Positions 14,594 through 22,701 of a stretch of DNA of 64,000 nucleotides are shown here, piece by piece. The stretch spans positions 1,798,001-1,862,000 of the forward strand of contig OZ220698.1 in the NCBI GenBank assembly GCA_965116555.1, in the 5' to 3' direction. The number at the start of each line of letters is the position of its first letter. Position 1 is the first letter of the stretch. The position numbers and the translations under genes are program-made. Origin of the DNA: DAOUJH01 sp965116555 (GTDB lineage Bacteria > Chloroflexota > Dehalococcoidia > Lucifugimonadales > QGNO01). The notes beneath the pieces are model-generated. The model saw only the letters and a list, made by a program, of their open reading frames with translations, ran no database searches and was not told the origin of the DNA.

Positions 14594-16897
14594 GTGGCCG
14601 TTCAAGACATAGATAACCAGCCCAGGCAGAAGATAGGCCTGAACATAGGGGGCATGACCTGCGCCGCCTGCGTGTTCCACGTGGAAAAGGCGCTCAAAGA
14701 GGTCGATGGAGTCGTCTCCGTCGACGTCAACCTGGCCACGGAGCGCGCTACACTCCACTACCTGGACGATGTCGCTACCCTGGACGATTTCGACCGCGCC
14801 GTGGCCGACGCAGGCTACTCCGTGGAGGGCATAGCCGGTGAAGAGGAAGAGCAGCGCGACAGGGAACGCTTGGCCCGAACCAAGCTCATCAAGGACCAGC
14901 GCAACCGGTTTCTCGTCGCTGGCGGCCTTGGTGTCGTCATCTTCCTTGGCAGCTTCAAAGAGTGGTTCCCCTGGATGCCATCGTTCCTGCAGAACTGGTA
15001 CGTGCTGTGGGCACTGGCGACTCCGGTGCAGTTCTGGGCGGGCGCTCAGTTCTACAAGGGAGCTTGGAGCGCGGCCAGGCATCGCACCACCAACATGAAC
15101 ACGTTGATCGCGATGGGCACCGGCGTAGCCTACGTCTTCAGCGCCACGATAACCCTGTTCCCCGACCTCTTCATCGCTGAAGGGGTGGAGCCCGCCGTCT
15201 ACTTCGATACCGCCGCCATCATCATCGCGCTCATCCTGCTGGGCCGATTCCTGGAAGCCAGGGCCAGGGGACAGACCTCCGAGGCCATCCGCAAGCTGAT
15301 GGGCCTGCGACCCAAGACGGCCCGCGTCCTGCGCGGCGACGCCGAGATCGACGTACCTATAGAGCAGGTGGCCGTAGGCGACCTTGTCATCGTGCGTCCC
15401 GGCGAGAGCGTGCCCGTGGACGGCGAGGTGACACAGGGCGCGTCCGCCATCGACGAGTCGATGCTAAGCGGCGAGAGCATTCCCGTGTACAAGGAGGCCG
15501 GATCTCCGGTTTACGCCGCCACTATCAACACGACGGGCAGCTTCCAGTTCCGCGCCACCAAGGTCGGCAAGGACACCGCCTTGTCGCGCATCATCCGGCT
15601 TGTGGAAGAGGCGCAAGGCTCCAGGGCGCCCATCCAGCGCCTCGCCGATGTTGTGTCCAGCTACTTTGTGCCAGCCGTAATCGTCATAGCTGCCGCCACC
15701 TTCGTCACCTGGCTGCTGCTTGGGCCGGACCCTGCCTTCACCTTCGCCCTGCTCAACATGGTGGCCGTGCTCGTCATCGCCTGCCCCTGCGCCCTGGGCC
15801 TTGCCACCCCCACTGCCATCATGGTCGCCACCGGCAAGGGCGCCGAGGGCGGCATCCTGATTCGCAACGCTCAAGCCCTGGAGCGCGCCCACAAGGTGGA
15901 CACCGTGGTATTGGACAAGACCGGCACCCTCACCCTGGGCAAACCCGCCGTCACCGACATCCTGACTGAAGGCATAGCGGAAGACGACCTACTCAGGCTG
16001 GCAGCATCCGCCGAACGCGGCTCGGAGCACCCCCTTGCCAGGGCCATCGTCGTCGCCGCGGAGGAGCGCGGCCTCGCCCTTGACCAAGCTGCGGAGTTCC
16101 AGGCCCTGCCCGGCCAGGGTATAGAGGCCAGGGTCGAAGGCTCGATGGTCACACTGGGCAACCTGGCGTTGATGCGGCTCAAGGAGTACGACCTCAACGG
16201 ACTGGAAACGAAGGCTCCGGAGCTTTCCGACCGGGGCAGGACCCCCATGTTCGTCGCTGTGGATCGGGAGGTCAAAGGAATCATCGCCGTAGCCGATGCT
16301 ATCCGCCCCGAGTCGAAACAGGCGGTACAGGCCATGCAGGATATGGGACTTGAGGTCGTCATGCTCACCGGCGACAACCCCCGCGCCGCCCAGGCTATCG
16401 CCGCCGAGGCCGGCATCCAAAGTGTCCTCTCGGAGATGACGCCCGACCGGAAGACGGCGCAGGTGCGGGCCCTCCAGCAGGAAGGCCGCATCGTAGCCAT
16501 GGTCGGCGACGGCATCAACGACGCCCCCGCGCTGGCCCAAGCCGACGTGGGCATAGCCATCGGCGCCGGGATCGATGTCGCCATGGAAGCCGCCGACATC
16601 ACCCTCATGCACGACGACGTACGCGCCATACCAAGGGCCGTCAACCTGTCGCGTGCCGCCGTTCGCACCATCAAGCAGAACCTGTTCTGGGCCTTCTTCT
16701 ACAACACCGCGCTCATCCCCGTGGCGGCGGGCGTCCTCTACCTGTTCTTTGCCAATGGCGGCGTGCCCTCCGCGTTGAGCTACTTCCTGGGAGAGTACGG
16801 CTTCCTCAATCCCGTGCTCGCCGCCGGAGCCATGGCCGTCAGCTCGGTCAGCGTGCTGAGCAACTCGCTGCGCCTGCGCCGCTTCAAGATAGGGTAG
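14594..16897 (+). CDS. copA: Copper-exporting P1B-type ATPase
   Basis: Pumps Cu(I) out of the cytosol. One N-terminal heavy-metal domain holds GMTCAAC (Cys23/Cys26). The membrane CPC motif is in VIACPCALGL, the phosphorylation site is DKTGTLT, and the nucleotide/hinge motifs are SEHPLA and MVGDGINDAPAL. The last two helices carry FFYNT and MAVSS, the YN and MxxSS residues that define Cu(I) specificity (P1B-1). Length is 767 residues, normal for one metal domain. GTG start four bases after csoR ends; co-transcribed. Confidence 0.96.
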   Translation: MAVQDIDNQPRQKIGLNIGGMTCAACVFHVEKALKEVDGVVSVDVNLATERATLHYLDDVATLDDFDRAVADAGYSVEGIAGEEEEQRDRERLARTKLIKDQRNRFLVAGGLGVVIFLGSFKEWFPWMPSFLQNWYVLWALATPVQFWAGAQFYKGAWSAARHRTTNMNTLIAMGTGVAYVFSATITLFPDLFIAEGVEPAVYFDTAAIIIALILLGRFLEARARGQTSEAIRKLMGLRPKTARVLRGDAEIDVPIEQVAVGDLVIVRPGESVPVDGEVTQGASAIDESMLSGESIPVYKEAGSPVYAATINTTGSFQFRATKVGKDTALSRIIRLVEEAQGSRAPIQRLADVVSSYFVPAVIVIAAATFVTWLLLGPDPAFTFALLNMVAVLVIACPCALGLATPTAIMVATGKGAEGGILIRNAQALERAHKVDTVVLDKTGTLTLGKPAVTDILTEGIAEDDLLRLAASAERGSEHPLARAIVVAAEERGLALDQAAEFQALPGQGIEARVEGSMVTLGNLALMRLKEYDLNGLETKAPELSDRGRTPMFVAVDREVKGIIAVADAIRPESKQAVQAMQDMGLEVVMLTGDNPRAAQAIAAEAGIQSVLSEMTPDRKTAQVRALQQEGRIVAMVGDGINDAPALAQADVGIAIGAGIDVAMEAADITLMHDDVRAIPRAVNLSRAAVRTIKQNLFWAFFYNTALIPVAAGVLYLFFANGGVPSALSYFLGEYGFLNPVLAAGAMAVSSVSVLSNSLRLRRFKIG

Positions 16898-16907
16898 AGT
16901 GTTCTCC

Positions 16908-17117
16908 GTCATTCCCGACTCTGATCGGGAATCCAGAAGGGCGGGGTGTGGGCTCCCGTCTACACGGGAGCGACGGTTTTATTGCGTCATTCTGAGCGCA
17001 GCGAAGAATCCAAGGTGGTTCATCAAATACACCCTAGCTTTGCGGACAGAGGCTTTGGATTCTTCATTTCATTCAGAATGACAGTGGACCCGCTACGCTA
17101 GGGTTCAGAATGACAGA
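16908..17117. repeat. Cluster of dispersed intergenic repeats, including one complete MITE-like element
   Basis: This is the 305-base gap after copA. At 16910-16936 is a CGTCATTCCCG ... CGGGAATCCAG palindrome and near 16949-16975 a CTCCCGT...ACGGGAG unit. At 16986-17082 is a roughly 97-bp element with inverted ends GTCATTCTGAG ... TCAGAATGAC, inner arms GAAGAATCCAA/TTGGATTCTTC and a core (about 17012-17050) shared with the copies at 43085 and 58508. A partial end (CAGAATGAC) follows at about 17105. No gene is seen. Confidence 0.75.
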
Positions 17118-17202
17118 CTGAACCATCGTTAGACAAGCTTGCCATGGGCGGGCTACAATACCAACCCAACCCCATGAATCCCCGAACAGAAAGGAGCCGC
17201 AG

Positions 17203-17916
17203 ATGACAACCGAGACGCTCCGCATAGGTTCAGACGTTCCCGACTTTACGCTGCCCGCCCTGGACGGTACGCCCGTAAGCCTCTCCGGCTTGAGGGGTAA
17301 GCGAGTCGCGCTCTTCATGTGGGCCTCCTGGTGAGCCTGCCGCGCCCAACTGCCCGTGTGGCAGGAGTTCTATACCAAGCACAGGGACCAGGGCATCGAG
17401 GTAGTGACGGTGGCCATGGACGCCCAGGGCGCCGATAGGGCCCGCCCCTACGTCGAAGAGGCCGGAGCCGCCTACACAACCCTTGTCGATGAAGACAACC
17501 TGTTGAGCCGGCTGTTCGACTTCAAGGCCGTGCCCAACGCCCTTCTCATAGACGAGGCGGGGCTGCTCGAATACCAGAAGTACGGCGGCTTCGACATCCG
17601 CAAGCAGGAGTACGCCGATATCGCCGAGGGCTGGGCGCAGGGCGCGTCGCCGCAGTGGCTGGCCGATCGTATGCAGGAAGACCCCAGGGGCGGCCCCAAC
17701 CACAAGGAGGCCATCGAGCACTTCCAGCGCGGCGTCGATCTCTACAAGGAAGGCGACACCGCGGGCGCTCTCTTGGCGTGGAAAACGGGACGAGACCTTG
17801 AGCCGGACAACTGGGTCATACGCAAGCAGATCTGGGCCGTGGAGCACCCGGAGAAGTTCTACCAGGGCGAGGTGGACTACGGCTGGCAGCGGGAGCAGAT
17901 AGAGCAGGGGGTCTAG
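17203..17916 (+). CDS. TlpA/AhpC-like redoxin, probable selenoprotein (in-frame TGA = Sec44)
   Basis: Thioredoxin-fold redoxin of 237 residues if the TGA at 17332-17334 is read. Residues 1-43 (GSDVPDFTLPALDGTPVSL, then FMWASW) are a standard redoxin N-terminus. The TGA stands where the first redox Cys belongs, and ACRAQLP follows, giving U-x-C. Coding character continues without break: FDFKAVPNALLID (cis-Pro loop) and a single TPR-like helix pair at about 165-200. AAGGAG precedes the ATG by six bases. A 10-bp hairpin begins two bases after the TGA. Alternatives are a Cys-to-stop nonsense mutation or a sequencing error. Confidence 0.75.
17332..17365 (+). promoter_or_regulatory. Candidate bacterial SECIS hairpin with UGA codon
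   Basis: TGA at 17332, then the stem CCTGCC-GCGC pairs with GTGT-GGCAGG (10 bp including two G-U pairs) around the loop CCAACTGCCC. A loop G lies about 18 bases after the UGA, within the known range for bacterial SECIS. The loop does not start with G, which is a mismatch to the usual description. Confidence 0.5.
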
Positions 17917-17922
17917 GTATTA

Positions 17923-18013
17923 CCGCTCATGGTGAGCCTGTCGAACCATATGAGCAGGTAAACCGCGTTCTTAGACCACCGCTCTCTCCCTTCGACAAGC
18001 TCAGGGCGAGCGG
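17923..18013. repeat. Two CGCTCA-type dispersed palindromes
   Basis: CCGCTCATGGTGAGCCTGTC...TGAGCAGG at 17923-17958 and an inverted copy CCGCTCTCTCCCTTCGAC...GAGCGG at 17979-18013. They belong to the family also found at 2616, 60950 and 61343. Confidence 0.65.
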
Positions 18014-18086
18014 TTTGTTTGCAGTGACCAGCACGCCCCGGGGATGCCGACATCTGATGCCCCTTTCCTAATTGCATGCCGTTGCG

Positions 18087-18092
18087 TATAAT
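18087..18092 (+). promoter_or_regulatory. -10 element of tRNA-Asp
   Basis: A perfect TATAAT lies 10 bases before the mature tRNA 5' end. The -35 region is weak. Confidence 0.5.
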
Positions 18093-18102
18093 TAGCTTCT
18101 GC

Positions 18103-18181
18103 GGCCCGGTGGTGTAGTCTGGTTTAACACACCGCCCTGTCAAGGCGGAGATCGTGGGTTCAAATCCCATCCGGGTCGCCA
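18103..18181 (+). tRNA. tRNA-Asp (GTC)
   Basis: A full cloverleaf is visible: acceptor arms GGCCCGG and CCGGGTC, D-arm with GTGT/ACAC, anticodon stem CCGCC/GGCGG around CTGTCAA (anticodon GTC, Asp), T-arm GTGGG TTCAAAT CCCAT, discriminator G and an encoded CCA. Confidence 0.96.
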
Positions 18182-18190
18182 CTCATTTCC

Positions 18191-18610
18191 CTACCCGTCC
18201 CCCAGCAGCGCCTCCAGGCCCACCTTGGCAATCTTCTCGTCGTCTTCGGCAGAGGGCAGGCCGCCCACGCCTATCGCGCCCAGCACCACGCCGTCTTTTC
18301 GCGCCACCACTCCCCCGCGCGTCGTGATCAGCTGAGGGTCTCCTATCTCGGCCAGGGTCCTCCCCTGTGCCGCCAGCCGCTCGGCGAACGCGCCGGTGTC
18401 CGACCCCCTGATCGCCGACGTATACGCCTTCCTCATGGCGAACGTGGGACGGAAGCAGCGATCCATGCGGGCGTAGGCCAGCAGGTTCCCCATATCGTCT
18501 ACTATCGCCATGTCCACCGGCGAACGACCCGGCTCGCTGTTGAACTCCGCTATCATCGCGTCGATCGCCTTCATGCAGCTATCCAGGCTCAGCATACTCT
18601 TTTCGTACAT
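18191..18610 (-). CDS. GlcG/HbpS-family heme-binding-like protein
   Basis: A 139-residue member of the GlcG/HbpS (DUF336) family, small proteins that bind heme or cobalamin-type ligands or accompany glycolate and diol metabolism. Seen: VDMAIVDDMGNLLAYARMD in the central sheet, FAMRKAYTSA and the Gly-rich end GVVLGAIGVGGL. No signal peptide is seen, so it acts in the cytosol. It stands alone, convergent with the tRNA. Confidence 0.87.
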   Translation of the reverse strand: MYEKSMLSLDSCMKAIDAMIAEFNSEPGRSPVDMAIVDDMGNLLAYARMDRCFRPTFAMRKAYTSAIRGSDTGAFAERLAAQGRTLAEIGDPQLITTRGGVVARKDGVVLGAIGVGGLPSAEDDEKIAKVGLEALLGDG

Positions 18611-18687
18611 ATACAGACCTCGTCTCAGAATCTACGGCGCAGGGATTGTACCGACAGATGCGGCGAGCGGCAACCGCTATGGCGTGA

Positions 18688-19056
18688 CTAAGCTAGGCGG
18701 CTCCGCCCGTTGTTCTCCGGTGTCTGCGGCGTCGCCGAGAGACTTCCGCCCTTCAACTCCACAAGGACCTGGTAGTGCCTTATATCCGATACGTTGGTGA
18801 TGCTGTGCCGGATTCCGCCGCCGACCTCAGTATACTGAACATACCCCTCTTCGAACTCGCTTACCCGCTCTTCCTCTCCTTGCCTTTTGCTGCTGATCCG
18901 GCTCGGCGTTGTGTAGACAAATACGTAGTCGTTGTCGTGCTGGTGGTACGGCGAAGTTTCGCCGGGCTCCAGCGCCATGCCCCATACCTTGACCCTGTCG
19001 TTCTCAAACAGCAGTTCCGTCCCTACTTCTCTGGAAATCTCCTCGCTATTGCCCAT
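18688..19056 (-). CDS. Cupin-domain protein
   Basis: Small single-domain cupin of about 122 residues. The metal-motif region is GETSPYHQHDNDYVFVYTT, with the His pair of cupin motif 1, and GIRHSITNVSD supplies the motif 2 His. It might be an isomerase, dioxygenase or sensor; the substrate is not evident. The ATG at 19056 follows GGGAGG by nine bases; an upstream open stretch lacks a ribosome site. TATAAT on the minus strand at 19087-19092 is a likely -10. Divergent from the amidase at 19190. Confidence 0.8.
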   Translation of the reverse strand: MGNSEEISREVGTELLFENDRVKVWGMALEPGETSPYHQHDNDYVFVYTTPSRISSKRQGEEERVSEFEEGYVQYTEVGGGIRHSITNVSDIRHYQVLVELKGGSLSATPQTPENNGRSRLA

Positions 19057-19189
19057 GGCATTCGCCTCCCTGTGCTTTTGCATCGGATTATACCCTCTCC
19101 AGACAGCTCCGCGACCTAAATCGCTGGCAAGGACGTTGTGCAGTCCCAATATCGTGATAGTATTGCGCCATCAACAAGTGGAGGCAATC

Positions 19190-20851
19190 ATGGCAGACCT
19201 TTCCAGAGACGTCATTCGCTCCATTCTCAACATCCAGGGCTTCGACCCGCCCGAACCTGAATTCACCGAGGTCTTCTACCGCATCAACGCTCTCATAGAG
19301 GGACTCGTACAGCTTGACCAGCTCGATGTCTACCATACCGAGCCTTGGCCTGTCCTTCCCTTCCGCGGCGTGCCTCAGCGTTCTACGGGGGCCGCTGTTT
19401 CCGCGCCGGGAAACGTGACGCCTCATACTGACGATGTCCACTTCATGACCATCCGAGAGCAGGCCAGCCTCATAGAGTCAAAGAAGCTCTCGCCGGTGGA
19501 GCTAACTCGCACCTACTTGGAGCGCATCGAAAGGTACGACCCTTATCTATACGCCTTCAACCTGGTGCTAGCGGATGACGCCATGGCCGAGGCAAAGCAG
19601 GCGGAACAGGAGATCGCCGCCGGAAACTACCGAGGCCCCATGCACGGCATCCCGGTTGGCGTCAAGGACCAGTTCGATATCAAGGGCCACTTGAACACGG
19701 GCGGCTGTGACGCCTACGACGACAACATCGCCGGGGAGGACTGCACCATCATCGCCCGCTTCCGCGAGGCCGGAGCGGTCATCATGGGCACGCTTGCCAC
19801 TCACGAGTTCCACATGGGAGGAACGCTGGAGTTCTTCAACAAAGAGACTCCGCGCAACCCCTGGCGGATAGACCTCACCCCTGCGGGTTCGTCGGCGGGC
19901 TCCGGGTCTTCCGTAGCCGCCGGGCTTCTCAGCGGCTCGATGGGCGGCGACACCGGCGGTTCCATCCGCGGGCCGGGATCGGTGAACGGCATCGCCGGGC
20001 TGCGACCCAGCTGGAGCAGGCTCAGCCGCCAGGGCATCTTCACCCTGTCCTGGGAGCTGGACACCGCCGGCCCCCTGGCGCGGAGCGCCGAGGACACGGC
20101 GATCATGCTCCAAGCCATCGCCGGATACGATCCGAAGGACCCCACCACGAGCCGCGAGCCCGTGCCAGACTACGCCTCGCACCTAACCGGCGACGTCAAG
20201 GGGCTGCGGGTCGGCATAGTCCAGCAGATGATGGGCGACCAGGTGGAACCGGAGACCAGGGAGATCGTGTCCCAGGCCATAGACGTCCTCAAAGGGCTCG
20301 GCGCGGTGGTGGAACCGGTGGATATCCCCCTCATGGAGAAGATGTACGGCGTACACACCGCCATCTGCGACGGCCAGGCGGCCAGCTACCATCGCGGCCA
20401 CCTCAGGGAACGGTACATGGACTACGACTACAACACGCGAGTCCGACTGCTGGTCGGCTGCCTCATACCCGCCGGTTTGCAGACGCTGGCTCCCAGGGCG
20501 CGGGCGCTCATGGGCCAGACCATGCTTGACGTCTTCGACAAATACGACGTCCTAGTCGGGTCTACCGGCCAGGGCCCAGCGGGTCCAATCGTTACGGAGT
20601 CGCCCGTGAAGAGCCGCGAGGACGCCCGAACCGCGGTCATGTCCCGCGGCGGCGGGACGGGATCGTTCAGCATGGCCGGCGCTGCCGCCATCTCCATTCC
20701 GGCAGGCTTCACCAAGTCCGGTCTGCCCGTGGGCTGGCACCTTGGCACGCGCCCCCTGGACGAACATACCCTGTTCCGCGTTTGCCACGCCTACCAGCAG
20801 GCAACCGACCATCATCAGAAGCACCCGCCCATGGACTGGGCCGGTTCTTAG
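19190..20851 (+). CDS. Amidase-signature family hydrolase with N-terminal extension
   Basis: Ser-cisSer-Lys amidohydrolase of 553 residues. The catalytic Lys159 lies in GIPVGVKDQFD, the Ser-Gly-rich stretch TPAGSSAGSGSSVAAG and GGDTGGSIRGP give the cis-Ser and nucleophile, and SMAGAAAISIPAG is the C-terminal signature. About 95 residues precede the amidase core (start MADLSRDVIRSILNIQGF), unlike GatA; this is a free-standing amidase rather than a tRNA amidotransferase subunit. The ATG follows GTGGAGG. A TTGTGC-16-TAGTAT promoter can be drawn just upstream. Confidence 0.9.
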   Translation: MADLSRDVIRSILNIQGFDPPEPEFTEVFYRINALIEGLVQLDQLDVYHTEPWPVLPFRGVPQRSTGAAVSAPGNVTPHTDDVHFMTIREQASLIESKKLSPVELTRTYLERIERYDPYLYAFNLVLADDAMAEAKQAEQEIAAGNYRGPMHGIPVGVKDQFDIKGHLNTGGCDAYDDNIAGEDCTIIARFREAGAVIMGTLATHEFHMGGTLEFFNKETPRNPWRIDLTPAGSSAGSGSSVAAGLLSGSMGGDTGGSIRGPGSVNGIAGLRPSWSRLSRQGIFTLSWELDTAGPLARSAEDTAIMLQAIAGYDPKDPTTSREPVPDYASHLTGDVKGLRVGIVQQMMGDQVEPETREIVSQAIDVLKGLGAVVEPVDIPLMEKMYGVHTAICDGQAASYHRGHLRERYMDYDYNTRVRLLVGCLIPAGLQTLAPRARALMGQTMLDVFDKYDVLVGSTGQGPAGPIVTESPVKSREDARTAVMSRGGGTGSFSMAGAAAISIPAGFTKSGLPVGWHLGTRPLDEHTLFRVCHAYQQATDHHQKHPPMDWAGS

Positions 20852-20970
20852 CCAGACTTGCGCAGTAGACAGGAATTAGCTCGTATGCCACACCCGATGG
20901 GTCGGGTATTTTAGTTCTGCACTCCCCTACGAGTTTGCGCCCTGGTCTGGCGGTTTCCGTCGTTTCCGAC

Positions 20971-21103
20971 TATAATGCATGTGCACGTCTGAATAACGCA
21001 AAGGTTTAACACAAGAACGGACCGCGCTCCTTTGCTCCTCCTCTTCTTGTCTTCCCCTGCTGATTCATCTGTTGCCACTATAAAATAGGGAGTCCGTTCT
21101 CGT
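20971..21103 (+). promoter_or_regulatory. -10 element and paired 5' leader of the DEAD-box helicase gene
   Basis: TATAAT at 20971-20976 with a weak -35. The leader of about 120 bases contains AGAACGGAC (21014-21022) and its exact complement GTCCGTTCT (21092-21100), the latter ending three bases before the ATG and overlapping the last G of the GGGAG ribosome site. The enclosed loop is pyrimidine-rich. This could control ribosome access. Confidence 0.5.
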
Positions 21104-22477
21104 ATGACTTATCGTTTTTCGCCTGCGCACACGCGCCCAACCAGCCGCACCCGGCACCAAGCCGTTTGCGCCGACTGCGGCAAATCCACAACCCTCCCCT
21201 TCCGCCCAAGCCGGAACAAGCCGGCGTATTGCCGCCCATGTTTCAATCTCCGCCGCCATGGACCGTCTCCTATGGCCAGTACAAACGGAGACAAGTCGTC
21301 TACTGCAAGCCAGCCAGCCGTTGACAGCGCCCCGTCCAGTGTTTCCGTGTTTTCCGGAATGCCTTTGAAGGCCGCTACCAAAGCTGCGATTTCCCGGATG
21401 AACATATCCAGGCCCACACCCATTCAAGAGAAGGCTATACCCCATCTCATGGAGGGACGAGACTTGATTGGCCAAGCGCGTACGGGGTCCGGAAAGACGC
21501 TGACCTACGCAGCGCCTCTGGTAGAGCGGTGCGACCCGTCGCTCCAAAAGGTCCAGGCGCTTGTGCTGCTACCCACCCGTGAACTGGCCATACAGGTGGC
21601 CGGAGTAGTGGGAGCTCTGGCTTCTGCGCAACAGATGCGCGTGACGCTACTGTACGGCGGCCGGTCTCTGCAACGGGAGTACGCAGCGTTGCGCAACGGA
21701 ACCCATATAGTAGTTGGCACTCCGGGCCGAACGTTGGACCATATACGGCAAGGGACGCTTGACCTCAGCTCACTGCAAGTTCTTGTGCTGGACGAAGCGG
21801 ACGAAATGCTGGATAGGGGGTTTGCTCCGGATGTTGAATCCATCATAGGCCGGACACCCAGCGAGCGGCAGACGGTCCTCCTGTCCGCGACTATGCCCGA
21901 GTGGGTGGCCCGAACCGCCGCGAAGCACCTGCGCAGGCCTGCTAGAGTGGAAGTGGACGCGGGTCTGCAAGCGCCACCCACGGTGGAGCACCTGGTCTAT
22001 AGTATTCAGAAGAATGACAAGATGGACGCCCTGCTAACGCTGCTGGACGAGCAGGATGGTTCGCCGGTTATTGTCTTTCTCAAGACCAAGCGCAGCGTTA
22101 AACAGATGGCAAAACGGCTCGATTCGTTGGACTACCCGGTAGGAGCGCTTCAAGGAAATCTAAGCCAAAACGCGCGTGAGCGGGTGATGGCGAACTTCCG
22201 CTCCGGCGCCGCGTCAATCTTGGTGGCAACGAATGTAGCCGCCAGAGGCTTGGACTTCGAGGATATCGGCCAGGTTATCAACTATGACCTACCGGACTCG
22301 GAGCAGCTATTCACCCACCGCGTCGGCAGGACCGGCCGCATGGGCCGTTCCGGCGAGGCGGTAACGTTCATTACGGTAGAGGACGAGCGGAAGTGGCGCG
22401 AGATCGAGCGAGGCCTCGGCCACCGGCTCATCAGGAAGTCTTGGCGGCCGGTTCGCGGGGCAAAGACGCTTCGATAG
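21104..22477 (+). CDS. DEAD-box RNA helicase with N-terminal zinc ribbon
   Basis: ATP-dependent RNA helicase, 457 residues. An N-terminal CxxC...CxxC zinc ribbon (CADC at about 22, CRPC at about 43) precedes a low-complexity linker and the two RecA-like domains. Helicase motifs: Q motif FSGMPL...PTPIQ, motif I ARTGSGKT, Ia PTRELA, II LDEADE, III SAT, IV VIFLKTK, V ATNVAARGLDF, VI HRVGRTGRMG. Single gene with a long paired leader, as in cold-inducible helicases, so a role in RNA unfolding at low temperature or in ribosome assembly is possible but inferred. Confidence 0.93.
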   Translation: MTYRFSPAHTRPTSRTRHQAVCADCGKSTTLPFRPSRNKPAYCRPCFNLRRHGPSPMASTNGDKSSTASQPAVDSAPSSVSVFSGMPLKAATKAAISRMNISRPTPIQEKAIPHLMEGRDLIGQARTGSGKTLTYAAPLVERCDPSLQKVQALVLLPTRELAIQVAGVVGALASAQQMRVTLLYGGRSLQREYAALRNGTHIVVGTPGRTLDHIRQGTLDLSSLQVLVLDEADEMLDRGFAPDVESIIGRTPSERQTVLLSATMPEWVARTAAKHLRRPARVEVDAGLQAPPTVEHLVYSIQKNDKMDALLTLLDEQDGSPVIVFLKTKRSVKQMAKRLDSLDYPVGALQGNLSQNARERVMANFRSGAASILVATNVAARGLDFEDIGQVINYDLPDSEQLFTHRVGRTGRMGRSGEAVTFITVEDERKWREIERGLGHRLIRKSWRPVRGAKTLR

Positions 22478-22627
22478 CACTTGATAGCTCCGTTGGGGAG
22501 CCCCTAAGTATCCACAGAAAATAGAACATCTGCTGGTTACGCATTCCTTCGTTCTAAAGCGGCTACTGTTACGTATTCCTTCGCTGCATAACGACTGTAG
22601 ACTGCCAAAATGGCAAGCAATTCGATA

Positions 22628-22655
22628 TTGACAAACCTGTACAAAGGGGTAACAT
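22628..22655 (+). promoter_or_regulatory. Promoter of the peptide-transport operon
   Basis: TTGACA, 16 bases, TAACAT, about 46 bases before the ATG of the binding-protein gene. Confidence 0.5.
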
Positions 22656-22701
22656 TGCTAGATACCGGGAACATATTTTCGGGTTTAGAGGGGTGTGCAC
22701 T

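Noticed and set aside
16908..17117. CRISPR-like array
   Set aside because: The repeats are palindromic, of unequal spacing and of different families; there is no regular repeat-spacer alternation anywhere in the window and no cas genes.
18932..19189. Upstream extension of the amidase frame
   Set aside because: It runs through the divergent cupin gene and its promoter; the ATG at 19190 has GTGGAGG and a promoter just upstream.
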